A stretch of DNA of 64,000 nt from Oscillospiraceae bacterium (GTDB lineage Bacteria; Bacillota; Clostridia; Oscillospirales; Oscillospiraceae). The stretch is taken from assembly GCA_009777775.1 (NCBI GenBank), contig WRLE01000015.1, positions 1-64,000 on the forward strand, written 5' to 3'. A program made the translations under genes and the position numbers. Below, in pieces: positions 34,364 through 42,037 of the stretch. The notes beneath the pieces are model-generated. The model saw only the letters and a list, made by a program, of their open reading frames with translations. It did not search any database and was not told where the DNA came from. Numbering within the stretch: position 1 is the first letter of the stretch; every line of letters begins with the position of its first letter.

Positions 34364-35649
34364 TGATGAAAAAGTGCATTAAATGTGGAGCTGAAATAGA
34401 AGAAAACGCAAGATTCTGTAAAGCCTGCGGACATGATCAAAATGCTCCGGTTAAAAAGAAAAAGGGTAAAGGGATAGCAATTACAATTATTATTTTACTC
34501 TTATTATCGGGAATTGGCTTTGGGGTTTACTATTTTTACTTAAAAGATAGATTAAATCCAAATCCACCTGTTATAGAAAACTCTCCAAATGTAACTCCAA
34601 GCAGTGATGTATCAGCCAGTAATCGTCCAAGCACCAGCCTGCCGGATGTGAGTTATACCATTTTTAGCAAGAGTCCTGAGGCGGTGATTGATATAACTTC
34701 CGTCGATAGCGTCTATCCATCAAATTATCGCTCATTGGAAGCCTTGCTCACATTTACGGGCTATTGCGATTATGGCGAAATGGATGTCATAATCGAAGTG
34801 GAAGTGCCGGGCTTCACCCAGGTATATAGACAAAAAATCACCTTGGGGAGACAAGTGAGCAAATTACGGATTATCCCACCGCTGATTACTGGTGATATTG
34901 ATCTTAATTCGGAAAAAACTGCACAAATCGTTTATTCTGTCACCGATGCGCAAAATAACAAAATACTTGTCCAAGAAAGTAAAAACATCAGGATTCACAG
35001 CAGATACGATATGGTATGGAGCGATGGAATATCTGCCGATGCCTACACAGATAACATATTGGCTTGGCTCACACCTGATGCTCAAGAAATAGTAAATCTA
35101 AAGCGTGATGCCATCGATTATCTCGGATATATATCAGATGGTGCCTTGGAAATGCTGGTGGGTTATCAAGATATGGGTCTGGGTGATTTGTATTTTAATA
35201 CATGGGTACAAGCTGTTGCACTTCAAGGTGCCATCAGCGACATCGCCCAAGTCCGATATAATAACTCAATGTTTTCCATGGACTCCCAGCAACGTGTCCT
35301 TTTACCTGCCGATGTGCTTCGCACCAGAAGCGGAGTCTGCATAGAAACTGTTATGCTCATGGCATCTGCTCTACAATCTGCCGGCATGAATTGTATGCTA
35401 ATATTCCCACCAGGTCATGCACAGCTTGCCTTGGAAGTTTGGCCCTATTCTGGGGAATATTTCTTGATAGAAACGACAATACTACCCATGGAAATGAGTT
35501 ATGATGGTTGGGATAGCGTGGTCATGTATCTTGACAAAGATCAATGGTTGGGTTACCTATCTGGCGAAGGTCGTTACACCCTGGGTCCCTGCTATGTTGT
35601 AGATTGTGACCTAGGCTCCAAACTAGGCATCCGCGCCATGAGCAATTAA
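34363..35649 (+). CDS. Zinc-ribbon, membrane, transglutaminase-like protein
   Basis: 428 residues. Zinc ribbon at the N-terminus (CIKCGAEIEENARFCKACG), Lys-rich hinge, one membrane helix (~37-58), then an extracytoplasmic part. The last ~170 residues contain a transglutaminase/papain-like core: RSGVCIETVMLM with the nucleophile Cys, and PPGHAQLALEV with the His, followed by EYFLIETT where an acidic third residue would be expected (Glu rather than Asp). It may be a protease, cross-linker or inactive binder. Either ATG at 34363 or 34366 may be used. Confidence 0.8.
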   Translation: MMKKCIKCGAEIEENARFCKACGHDQNAPVKKKKGKGIAITIIILLLLSGIGFGVYYFYLKDRLNPNPPVIENSPNVTPSSDVSASNRPSTSLPDVSYTIFSKSPEAVIDITSVDSVYPSNYRSLEALLTFTGYCDYGEMDVIIEVEVPGFTQVYRQKITLGRQVSKLRIIPPLITGDIDLNSEKTAQIVYSVTDAQNNKILVQESKNIRIHSRYDMVWSDGISADAYTDNILAWLTPDAQEIVNLKRDAIDYLGYISDGALEMLVGYQDMGLGDLYFNTWVQAVALQGAISDIAQVRYNNSMFSMDSQQRVLLPADVLRTRSGVCIETVMLMASALQSAGMNCMLIFPPGHAQLALEVWPYSGEYFLIETTILPMEMSYDGWDSVVMYLDKDQWLGYLSGEGRYTLGPCYVVDCDLGSKLGIRAMSN

Positions 35650-35662
35650 CGCACCCACCCGC

Positions 35663-35808
35663 ACCAGACGCACCCCCCGTAGGGCGCGGCATCCCTGACG
35701 CGCCGCCCGTACCAGACGCACCCCCCCGTAGGACACCGCATCCCTGACGCGCCGCCCGCACCAGACGCACCCCCCGTAGGACACCGCATCCATGACGCAT
35801 CGCCCCGC
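35663..35808. repeat. Three tandem ~48-bp GC-rich units (GTAGGGCGCGGCATCC family)
   Basis: Units beginning ACCAGACGCACC at 35663, 35711 and 35760, each containing CCGTAGGRCRCNGCATCC and TGACGCGCCG. Unit 1 matches the elements at 17227 and 60758; units 2 and 3 have changed to GGACACCGC. Unlike the AT-rich flanks. It fills the gap before the MATE gene. Confidence 0.8.
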
Positions 35809-35881
35809 AAAACGCAGCAGCAAAGAAAGGCTCGTGAAACAAATGTAAAACACTCAACCAAAGGAAAGAAGGTAGCTGCAC

Positions 35882-37309
35882 TTGGCTCGATTAAAAATCA
35901 CCCGGGAGAATCGGCGCGACTATATGCTCACCGTCCCCATGCGCAGGCTCATTCCTGCTATGGCTCTACCCACTGTTATGAGCTCGGTTATCAATCAAAT
36001 ATATAACCTGGCAGACACATACTTCGTGAGCGGACTTGGTACATTGGCAACCAGTGCTGTTGGAATCAACTCGTCATTGGAACAAATGATCAGCATTGCG
36101 GGAGCCTTTTTTGCAATGGGAGCTGGAAGTTTCATATCGAGGCTCTTGGGTGCTAAGGATGATGAAAAAGCGGAACAAGTGTTTATTGCAACCCTCGTGA
36201 CTGGCTTTTTATTTGGTATAATTGTACTCATTGTGGGAAAAATGTATATGATTCCCATTGTTCGTTTTATGGGAGCTATCCCAGAAATTGAACAATATGC
36301 CATTGATTATGCAGATTATGTACTATACGCTGCCCCTTTTATGGTCTCCCAATTAATACTAAACCATTCCCTAAGGGCCGAAGGGTCAGCAACATTCGCC
36401 CTCATAGGGATAACCTTTGGAGGAGTACTCAATTGCGGTCTTGACCCACTTTTTATATATAGGCTTGATATGGGGATTCGAGGAGCATCGATTGCCACCG
36501 CATTATCGAAACTCGTCAGTTTTATTATTTTGATGTTTCCTTATATTAGAGGAAAGACCGCTGTGAGACTTAATTTTAAACAGTTTCGATATACAAAGGA
36601 TGTTGTTGCAGAAGTTGGAAAAATGGGAAGCCCAGGACTTTTCCGTTCAGGCTTACAAGTGGCAACTGGAATCATCATGAACCGTATTGCCGGAGCTCAA
36701 TTTTCTGCAGCTACCCTAGCAGCAATTTCTGTGACCAATAGGCTTATGATGACACTTCGTTCCGCTTGCTTGGGATATAGCCAGGGATTTCAACCTGTGG
36801 CTGGTTTTTGCTGGGGAGCGAAACGATATGAACGAGTAAACGAATCGTATAAATTTACTGTGTATTCTTTGGTGATCCTTATCACAATACCTAGTGCAAT
36901 TATGTTCATTTTTGCACCCCAGGTTATAAGTCTGTTTTCTACAACTGATGCGCAAATGCTTGCCATTGGCACACTTGCCCTGAGGACTCAATGCATAGCC
37001 CTACCCTTTGACGCTTGGACAACTGTGGTAAATGGACTCTACTCAGCAACAGGCAGAGCTTTCGGTGCCATGGTGATAAGCATCACTCGACAAGGTTTAT
37101 GCTTCTTCCCTTTGGTTTATACTCTACCCAGATTCTTCGGACTCAACGGACTCATCGCTGTAAACCCAGGCGCCCAGGTGTTGACAATGATGGTTGTTGC
37201 ACCTCTAGCCATAAATATGCTAAAGCTACTGCGCCAACGAGTATCAGAAGAACCCGGAGAAAGTTCAGAAGAACTCGTAGCAGACCTTGCCGATGAGATT
37301 CCAGATTGA
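35882..37309 (+). CDS. MATE-family efflux transporter
   Basis: 475 residues with 12 predicted membrane helices and MATE features: LPTVMSSVINQIYNLADTYF in helix 1 and the pseudo-symmetric second half beginning near KMGSPGLFRSGLQ. It exports cationic drugs or metabolites with Na+ or H+. The start is TTG at 35882 with AAGAAGG upstream; an in-frame ATG at 35924 would give a shorter form still containing helix 1. It ends at a bidirectional terminator. Confidence 0.9.
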   Translation: MARLKITRENRRDYMLTVPMRRLIPAMALPTVMSSVINQIYNLADTYFVSGLGTLATSAVGINSSLEQMISIAGAFFAMGAGSFISRLLGAKDDEKAEQVFIATLVTGFLFGIIVLIVGKMYMIPIVRFMGAIPEIEQYAIDYADYVLYAAPFMVSQLILNHSLRAEGSATFALIGITFGGVLNCGLDPLFIYRLDMGIRGASIATALSKLVSFIILMFPYIRGKTAVRLNFKQFRYTKDVVAEVGKMGSPGLFRSGLQVATGIIMNRIAGAQFSAATLAAISVTNRLMMTLRSACLGYSQGFQPVAGFCWGAKRYERVNESYKFTVYSLVILITIPSAIMFIFAPQVISLFSTTDAQMLAIGTLALRTQCIALPFDAWTTVVNGLYSATGRAFGAMVISITRQGLCFFPLVYTLPRFFGLNGLIAVNPGAQVLTMMVVAPLAINMLKLLRQRVSEEPGESSEELVADLADEIPD

Positions 37310-37329
37310 GACCAAAGCAACCAATATAA

Positions 37330-37370
37330 AAACAAACCTCCCAACGCTTAAAACGAAGGGAGGTTTTGTT
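37330..37370. terminator. Bidirectional terminator between MATE and UROD genes
   Basis: AAACCTCCC at 37334-37342 pairs with GGGAGGTTT at 37358-37366, with T-rich sequence on the 3' side on both strands. Confidence 0.75.
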
Positions 37371-37387
37371 GCCTTCATATGCGCAGA

Positions 37388-38389
37388 TTAAGCATAATAT
37401 TTGAACTTATTCTTCTCGTACTCGTCGTTAATCCACTCGTTGCGTTCGGCTATGTTGGTGTTTTCCCTATTACCCATTACACCGCCACCGAAGGCGAAGC
37501 CACCGCCAGGTGCGAGGGTATCCATAACTTCCCTCACATATCCGCGAATGTCATCTTCCGTGGACTGCTCCCAGGAAACCATTCCATTGCTCTCGAATCC
37601 GCCGCAAATCGCCAGCTTATTGCCGTATTCAGCCTTGACCCTGGGTAAATCGTTAAATGTGGGTTGTGCTGGATTCCAAGCATTGAAGCCCATATTGACA
37701 ATATGCTTCACGAAGGGATAAAAAGCACCACAGTTGTGATGTTCCGCTGGCAGACCGGCTTCTTTGTAGATGGCTGTGTTTTGCCGCCACATTGGTTCAA
37801 AGATGTCCAGGAACACTTCTTCGGAGACAAATGGAGCTCTCTCATGGGCAATGTCGTCTCCCATGTGGTACATATCGGGTTTGTACCAATGCAAAAAGTT
37901 TTTGCCCAGCTCAAGATTTAGCTCAAGGATAAAGTTCAACAATGCCTTAACTTCGTCTGGCTCTTCCATGATTGCGATGAGTGCCTCGTTGAAACCCATG
38001 AAGTAGGTGAGCATCATAAAATATCCGTTGCCCACGCTGCCACCGCCGCTTTTCAAAAGCTCGGGGTCCCTGTCCTCTAAATCCTTTTTTGACATTGCTT
38101 CCCAATCTACTTCATCAAAGACCGCTGGTCTTTTTACGACATCACGCCACTTACGAATGTCTTTGAGCAGGAAATCGTTGGGTTTTGGAATAGGTCCACT
38201 GTTGGGTTCCATTACCATGGGAATGCCAAAGAAGAAATCGGTAAATTCCATAGCGTTGGGATCGGGTGGGCGAGAGAAGCCAGAAGCCCGAACGCCGCAT
38301 CTCATACCCAGAGTTCTGGGAACATACTCGGGTACGCCGCCATTAATCATGCGTAAAAAGTTTTCTTTTTCCGATAGATGCGTAGCCAT
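37388..38389 (-). CDS. UROD-family methyltransferase, tandem copy C
   Basis: 333 residues, last of three tandem paralogues on this strand. It has the His-x-Cys zinc motif AEHHNCGAFYPFVKHIVNMG and a conserved GDDIAHERAPFVSEEVFLDI segment, as in MtaA-like corrinoid methyltransferases rather than HemE. The three copies share most of their sequence, with differences concentrated in the N-terminal ~60 and C-terminal ~30 residues. AAAGGAGAG lies before the ATG and the gap to copy B is 21 bases, so it is one operon. Substrate unknown. Confidence 0.85.
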   Translation of the reverse strand: MATHLSEKENFLRMINGGVPEYVPRTLGMRCGVRASGFSRPPDPNAMEFTDFFFGIPMVMEPNSGPIPKPNDFLLKDIRKWRDVVKRPAVFDEVDWEAMSKKDLEDRDPELLKSGGGSVGNGYFMMLTYFMGFNEALIAIMEEPDEVKALLNFILELNLELGKNFLHWYKPDMYHMGDDIAHERAPFVSEEVFLDIFEPMWRQNTAIYKEAGLPAEHHNCGAFYPFVKHIVNMGFNAWNPAQPTFNDLPRVKAEYGNKLAICGGFESNGMVSWEQSTEDDIRGYVREVMDTLAPGGGFAFGGGVMGNRENTNIAERNEWINDEYEKNKFKYYA

Positions 38390-38410
38390 AAGCGTACTCT
38401 CCTTTAACTA

Positions 38411-39409
38411 TTAATAGTATTTATACTTATTTTTCTCATACTCGTCGTTAATCCAAGTGTTGCGCTCTGCAATTGATGGATTATCGCGAGGACCGAGGAC
38501 AAGACCGCCAAAGGCGAAACCGCCGCCTGGTGCCAATGTGTCCATGACTTCTCTAACATATCCGCGGATGTCTTCTTCCGTAGATTGATCCCAAGAAACC
38601 ATACCATTGCTTTCGAAACCGCCGCAGATTGCTAGTTTGTTGCCAAATTCTGCTTTGATGGCTGGAAGGTCATTATATGTTGGTTGTGCAGGATTCCAAG
38701 CGTTGAAGCCCATATTTACGATATGCTTTACGAAGGGATAAAAAGCACCGCAATTGTGGTGTTCTGCTGGAAGACCAGCTTCTTTGTAGAGAGCAACATT
38801 TTGTCTCCACATGGGTTCGAAAATGTCCATGAAGACTTCTTCTGAAACAAAGGGAGCTCTCTCGTGGGCAATATCGTCACCCATGGAATAGATGTCAGGT
38901 TTATACCACTTTAGATAATTTTTTCCCAGTTCTAGATTTAGATCCAATAAGAAATTGAGCAAAGCTTTGACTTCATCGGGCTCCTCTAGGATAGCACATA
39001 GAGCCTCATTGAAACCCATGAAATAAGTGAGCATCATGAAATAACCATTACCAATGCTACCGCCACCCACTCTGAGCATATCGGGGTCACGGTCTTCCAA
39101 GTCTTTCTTAGAAGTCATTTCCCAATCGACTTCATCGATTATTGCGGGTCTTTTAATGACATCGCGCCACTTGCGGATGTCAGTGAGCAAAAACTCATTG
39201 GGTTTAGGAATTGGACCGCTGTTAGGTTCCATCACCATGGGAATGCCGAAGAAAGCATCGGTGAATTCCAATGATTCCATATCTCTGGGGCGTGACAAGC
39301 CAGAAGCACGAACGCCGCATCTCATGGACATCATTGTGGGAACATACTCAGGTACTTGACCGTTTAACAAGCGAAGATAGTTTTCTTTTTCAGTAAGATG
39401 AGTTGCCAT
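38411..39409 (-). CDS. UROD-family methyltransferase, tandem copy B
   Basis: 332 residues, middle copy. Same zinc motif AEHHNCGAFYPF and GDDIAHERAPFVSEEVFMDI. It differs from copies A and C at scattered sites (for example FGGLVLGPRDNPSIAER near the C-terminus where C has FGGGVMGNRENTNIAER). Such divergence outside the zinc site suggests different substrates or corrinoid partners. AAGGAG lies before the ATG. Confidence 0.85.
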   Translation of the reverse strand: MATHLTEKENYLRLLNGQVPEYVPTMMSMRCGVRASGLSRPRDMESLEFTDAFFGIPMVMEPNSGPIPKPNEFLLTDIRKWRDVIKRPAIIDEVDWEMTSKKDLEDRDPDMLRVGGGSIGNGYFMMLTYFMGFNEALCAILEEPDEVKALLNFLLDLNLELGKNYLKWYKPDIYSMGDDIAHERAPFVSEEVFMDIFEPMWRQNVALYKEAGLPAEHHNCGAFYPFVKHIVNMGFNAWNPAQPTYNDLPAIKAEFGNKLAICGGFESNGMVSWDQSTEEDIRGYVREVMDTLAPGGGFAFGGLVLGPRDNPSIAERNTWINDEYEKNKYKYY

Positions 39410-39427
39410 AATGTATTCTCCTTGTTT

Positions 39428-40423
39428 TTAATAATACTTGTACATATTCTTTTCGTACTCGTCGTTTATCCATGCATTGCGCTCTGCAATATTGGTATTC
39501 TCACGGTTACCCATAACATTTCCGCTGAATGCATAACCGCCGCCAGGAGCTAGGGTGTCCATGACTTCTCTGGTATATGCGCGGATTTCTTCTTCTGTCG
39601 TATGCTCCCAAGAAACCATGCCATTGCTCTCGAAGCCTCCGCAAATTGACAGCTTATTACCATATTCCTTCTTAATGGCGGGTAAATCGTTGAATGTGGG
39701 TTGTGCAGGATTCCAAGCATTGAAGCCCATATTCACAATATGCTTTACGAAGGGATAAAAAGCACCGCAATTGTGATGTTCCGCAGGTAGACCCGCTTCT
39801 TTGTAAATCGCAGTATTTTGCCGCCACATTGGCTCGAAGATGTCCATGAATACTTCCTCGGAAACGAAGGGAGCTCTCTCGTGGGCAATGTCGTCACCCA
39901 TGGAATAGATGTCAGGCTTGTACCACTGCAAAAAATTCCTGCCAAGCTCAAGATTGAGTTCAAGCAGGAAATTGAGTAAAGCTTTTACTTCGTCGGGCTC
40001 TTCCATAATTGCGATAAGAGCCTCGTTAAAGCCCATGAAATAGGTAAGCATCATGAAATAACCATTTCCGATGCTACCTCCGCCGAATTTCAAAAGGTCA
40101 GGATCACGTTCGTCCAAATCCTTTTTCGACATCATTTCCCAGTTGACTTCATCAAAGATTGCAGGTCTTTTCACCACATCACGCCATTGACGGATGTCTT
40201 TGAGTAAAAAGTCTCCAGGCTTTGGAATGGCTCCGCTGTTCGGCTCAACCACCATGGGAATTCCAAAAAATGCATCTGTGAATTCCATGGAACTGAGGTC
40301 TCTGGGTTGACCAAAGCCCGTTGCTCGAACACTGCAACGCATCCACAAAGACCTGGGGACATACTCAGGTACTTCGCCATTTATCATGCGCAGATAATTT
40401 GCTTTTTCTGATAATGTTGCCAT
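39428..40423 (-). CDS. UROD-family methyltransferase, tandem copy A (first in operon)
   Basis: 331 residues, promoter-proximal copy. Same zinc motif AEHHNCGAFYPF. The N-terminus (GEVPEYVPRSLWMRCSVRAT) is the most diverged of the three. AAAGGAGGG lies 6 bases before the ATG. The operon A-B-C runs to the bidirectional terminator at 37330-37370. No corrinoid protein or activator (RamA-like) gene is in the window, so the partner must be encoded elsewhere. Confidence 0.85.
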   Translation of the reverse strand: MATLSEKANYLRMINGEVPEYVPRSLWMRCSVRATGFGQPRDLSSMEFTDAFFGIPMVVEPNSGAIPKPGDFLLKDIRQWRDVVKRPAIFDEVNWEMMSKKDLDERDPDLLKFGGGSIGNGYFMMLTYFMGFNEALIAIMEEPDEVKALLNFLLELNLELGRNFLQWYKPDIYSMGDDIAHERAPFVSEEVFMDIFEPMWRQNTAIYKEAGLPAEHHNCGAFYPFVKHIVNMGFNAWNPAQPTFNDLPAIKKEYGNKLSICGGFESNGMVSWEHTTEEEIRAYTREVMDTLAPGGGYAFSGNVMGNRENTNIAERNAWINDEYEKNMYKYY

Positions 40424-40463
40424 ATAATACCCTCCTTTGATATTAATGCAAAAATTTTACTAC

Positions 40464-40493
40464 AATTTAGCATTTTCGTGTACACTTTATCAA
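40464..40493 (-). promoter_or_regulatory. Candidate promoter of the UROD operon
   Basis: On the minus strand TTGATA (40493-40488), 18-base spacer, TAAATT (40469-40464), about 40 bases before the first UROD start. Confidence 0.4.
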
Positions 40494-40577
40494 AAATAAG
40501 GTTAATATGCAAGATATTTTATACATAAGCTATAATAGATATTTCGATTAAATGCAAAGATATTACAATAGCTAAAC

Positions 40578-40609
40578 AAACACCTGCAAACCGAAGCTCG
40601 CAGGTGTTT
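40578..40609 (-). terminator. Terminator of the nucleotidyltransferase module
   Basis: AAACACCTGC at 40578-40587 pairs with GCAGGTGTTT at 40600-40609. It resembles, but is not identical to, the terminator of the SLH gene at 41881-41914, in the same place relative to the 122-bp repeat. Confidence 0.75.
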
Positions 40610-40611
40610 GT

Positions 40612-40733
40612 TTGTCATGGAATCGAGAACTTGCAATGCTTTAAAATGTGCTAGTCGAGCATTGACAGCCATTTGTAGAAAATGGAAGCTACTTCGGCTC
40701 TAGTGGCTGGGCTGCGTGGGTTGAAAGTGCTGC
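40612..40733. repeat. 122-bp perfect direct repeat, distal copy
   Basis: Identical base for base to 41916-42037. It contains the last 83 coding bases (28 codons incl. stop, less one base) of the SLH gene plus 39 bases of its 3' flank. Here it is detached from any SLH gene and joined at 40733/40734 to the end of the small helical gene. Confidence 0.95.
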
Positions 40734-41264
40734 AGGGTAAGATTCAAGATATGCCAATGTCTTACGCACATTTTCTAAACTTATCTTTTGACAATCAGCA
40801 TGTTTTAAAAAAGCGGTGAGATTACCATGATTTAGCTTCATGTCTTTATATAAACGGTAGGTTGTAACATTTTTATCCTGCTGTAATTTGATAATACGAT
40901 TATGCATAAGTAGCTTAGTGTGATTTTCACTTTTTGTTTTATCTCTAATAGCCAGATAGCTTTGATAAATACGGTTATATCGTTCGGGTAACAAGGAAGT
41001 TCCTGAAATTAATTCCTGCATCAGTACCTCACTCTTGTTGTTTGTCAGATGATTCGTATATTCCTGCCGCAATTTATCATTTTTAGTAGCCTTTAGTAAA
41101 ACGTCTTCCTTATTCCAAAATAGAGCATAAAGAAATAATGGTTCGCATAATCTCGGATTGTTCGTAGACGCTTCTTTTGCAAGCTGATACAATCCGCAAG
41201 TATCCGTGTAGGAGAGATTGCGAATATATTTTCGTAAAAACCCTTTAAAAGTCAATTTGCTCAT
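40689..41264 (-). CDS. Putative antitoxin/partner of nucleotidyltransferase, with replaced C-terminus
   Basis: 191 residues, mostly helical. The segment TTYRLYKDMKLNHGNLTAFL followed by KISLENVRKTLAYLE looks like a C-terminal helix-turn-helix of the kind seen in partners of DUF6036-type nucleotidyltransferases (from memory of such pairs). The last ~15 residues (AALSTHAAQPLEPK) are encoded by the 122-bp SLH-gene repeat read in another frame, so the natural stop region was lost at the junction near 40734. It overlaps the upstream gene by 4 bases (ATGA), typical of a toxin-antitoxin operon. Role inferred only. Confidence 0.7.
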   Translation of the reverse strand: MSKLTFKGFLRKYIRNLSYTDTCGLYQLAKEASTNNPRLCEPLFLYALFWNKEDVLLKATKNDKLRQEYTNHLTNNKSEVLMQELISGTSLLPERYNRIYQSYLAIRDKTKSENHTKLLMHNRIIKLQQDKNVTTYRLYKDMKLNHGNLTAFLKHADCQKISLENVRKTLAYLESYPAALSTHAAQPLEPK

Positions 41265-41788
41265 AACTTAAATTCCCTCACATAGTCTTTGTAGGCATCC
41301 AAAAATATGTTATACGAGTTATCGTTTAATCTACTTGACCAAGCTTCACTTTCGTCTGTGGCTAAAAATTCTAGCTTGTCCCAATCAAGATTCATCAATA
41401 CATTACTATCAGTAATATCGACTATATCAACCGGTCGCGAAGCGTAAAGTTTTGCTATAACAGCATCTTCGAGGGAAACTACATATACGTCAATTTTACG
41501 TCCTTGAAAGACTAGTTTAAGTCGATCTTCATAATTATATGGAAAGCAATTAATATATGCTTGTGCTCTGGTATTTATATCGTGTTTTTCTAATAATGGG
41601 TACAATTCCTTTGATACGCCAATGGAATCAATGTCATGTGTTGCAATAGTTCTCAATTTATGTAAAATCAACGCACTCCCACCAACGATAATTAAATAAT
41701 ATCGTTTGTCGGTATCGAAAGATAGATACACGTCCTCGTCCAGTCGATTTAAACGTAATAAGACATCATCAAAAGACATAGCTGTCAT
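41261..41788 (-). CDS. DUF6036-like nucleotidyltransferase-fold protein (TA-type module)
   Basis: About 175 residues. YYLIIVGGSALILHKLRTIA then THDIDSI gives the GGS and Asp-x-Asp-type pattern of minimal nucleotidyltransferases of the DUF6036/AbiEii-like group. DVYVVSLEDAVIAKLYA is another family-like stretch. Members are thought to modify tRNA or nucleotides as toxins, with a partner encoded beside them. The start at 41788 has GAGG 6 bases upstream; the frame opens earlier at a TTG (41800). It is the first gene of a two-gene unit with a perfect consensus promoter. Confidence 0.75.
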   Translation of the reverse strand: MTAMSFDDVLLRLNRLDEDVYLSFDTDKRYYLIIVGGSALILHKLRTIATHDIDSIGVSKELYPLLEKHDINTRAQAYINCFPYNYEDRLKLVFQGRKIDVYVVSLEDAVIAKLYASRPVDIVDITDSNVLMNLDWDKLEFLATDESEAWSSRLNDNSYNIFLDAYKDYVREFKL

Positions 41789-41816
41789 AAAGAACCTCAA
41801 TAATAATGGTTTATTA

Positions 41817-41864
41817 ATACTATTAGTATACAGTTATTATAGCAATAATACTGTTTTGTGTCAA
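41817..41864 (-). promoter_or_regulatory. Consensus promoter and operator-like palindrome of the nucleotidyltransferase module
   Basis: On the minus strand TTGACA (41864-41859), exactly 17 bases, TATAAT (41841-41836): both hexamers perfect. A palindrome ATACTA-T-TAGTAT (41817-41829) lies at the expected transcription start, a good site for autorepression by the module. Confidence 0.75.
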
Positions 41865-41880
41865 TCTTAAAATACATAAC

Positions 41881-41914
41881 AAAGGCACCTGCAAGCTTTG
41901 TTGCAGGTGCCTTT
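41881..41914 (-). terminator. Terminator of the SLH gene
   Basis: AAAGGCACCTGC at 41881-41892 pairs with GCAGGTGCCTTT at 41903-41914; T-rich on the minus-strand 3' side. Confidence 0.8.
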
Positions 41915-41915
41915 G

Positions 41916-42037
41916 TTGTCATGGAATCGAGAACTTGCAATGCTTTAAAATGTGCTAGTCGAGCATTGACAGCCATTTGTAGAAAATGGAAGCTACTTCG
42001 GCTCTAGTGGCTGGGCTGCGTGGGTTGAAAGTGCTGC
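41916..42037. repeat. 122-bp perfect direct repeat, proximal copy (native SLH gene end)
   Basis: Contains the 3' end of the SLH gene in its proper frame plus 39 bases downstream. Identical to 40612-40733; offset 1304 bases. Confidence 0.95.

Noticed and set aside
35522-35881. Minus-strand ORFs rich in GASGAGG repeats before the MATE gene
   Set aside because: They result from the GC-rich tandem repeat and have no start signals or domain content.
37388-40423. HemE (uroporphyrinogen decarboxylase) annotation for the UROD genes
   Set aside because: The His-x-Cys zinc motif, four paralogues and absence of heme genes point to the methyltransferase branch.
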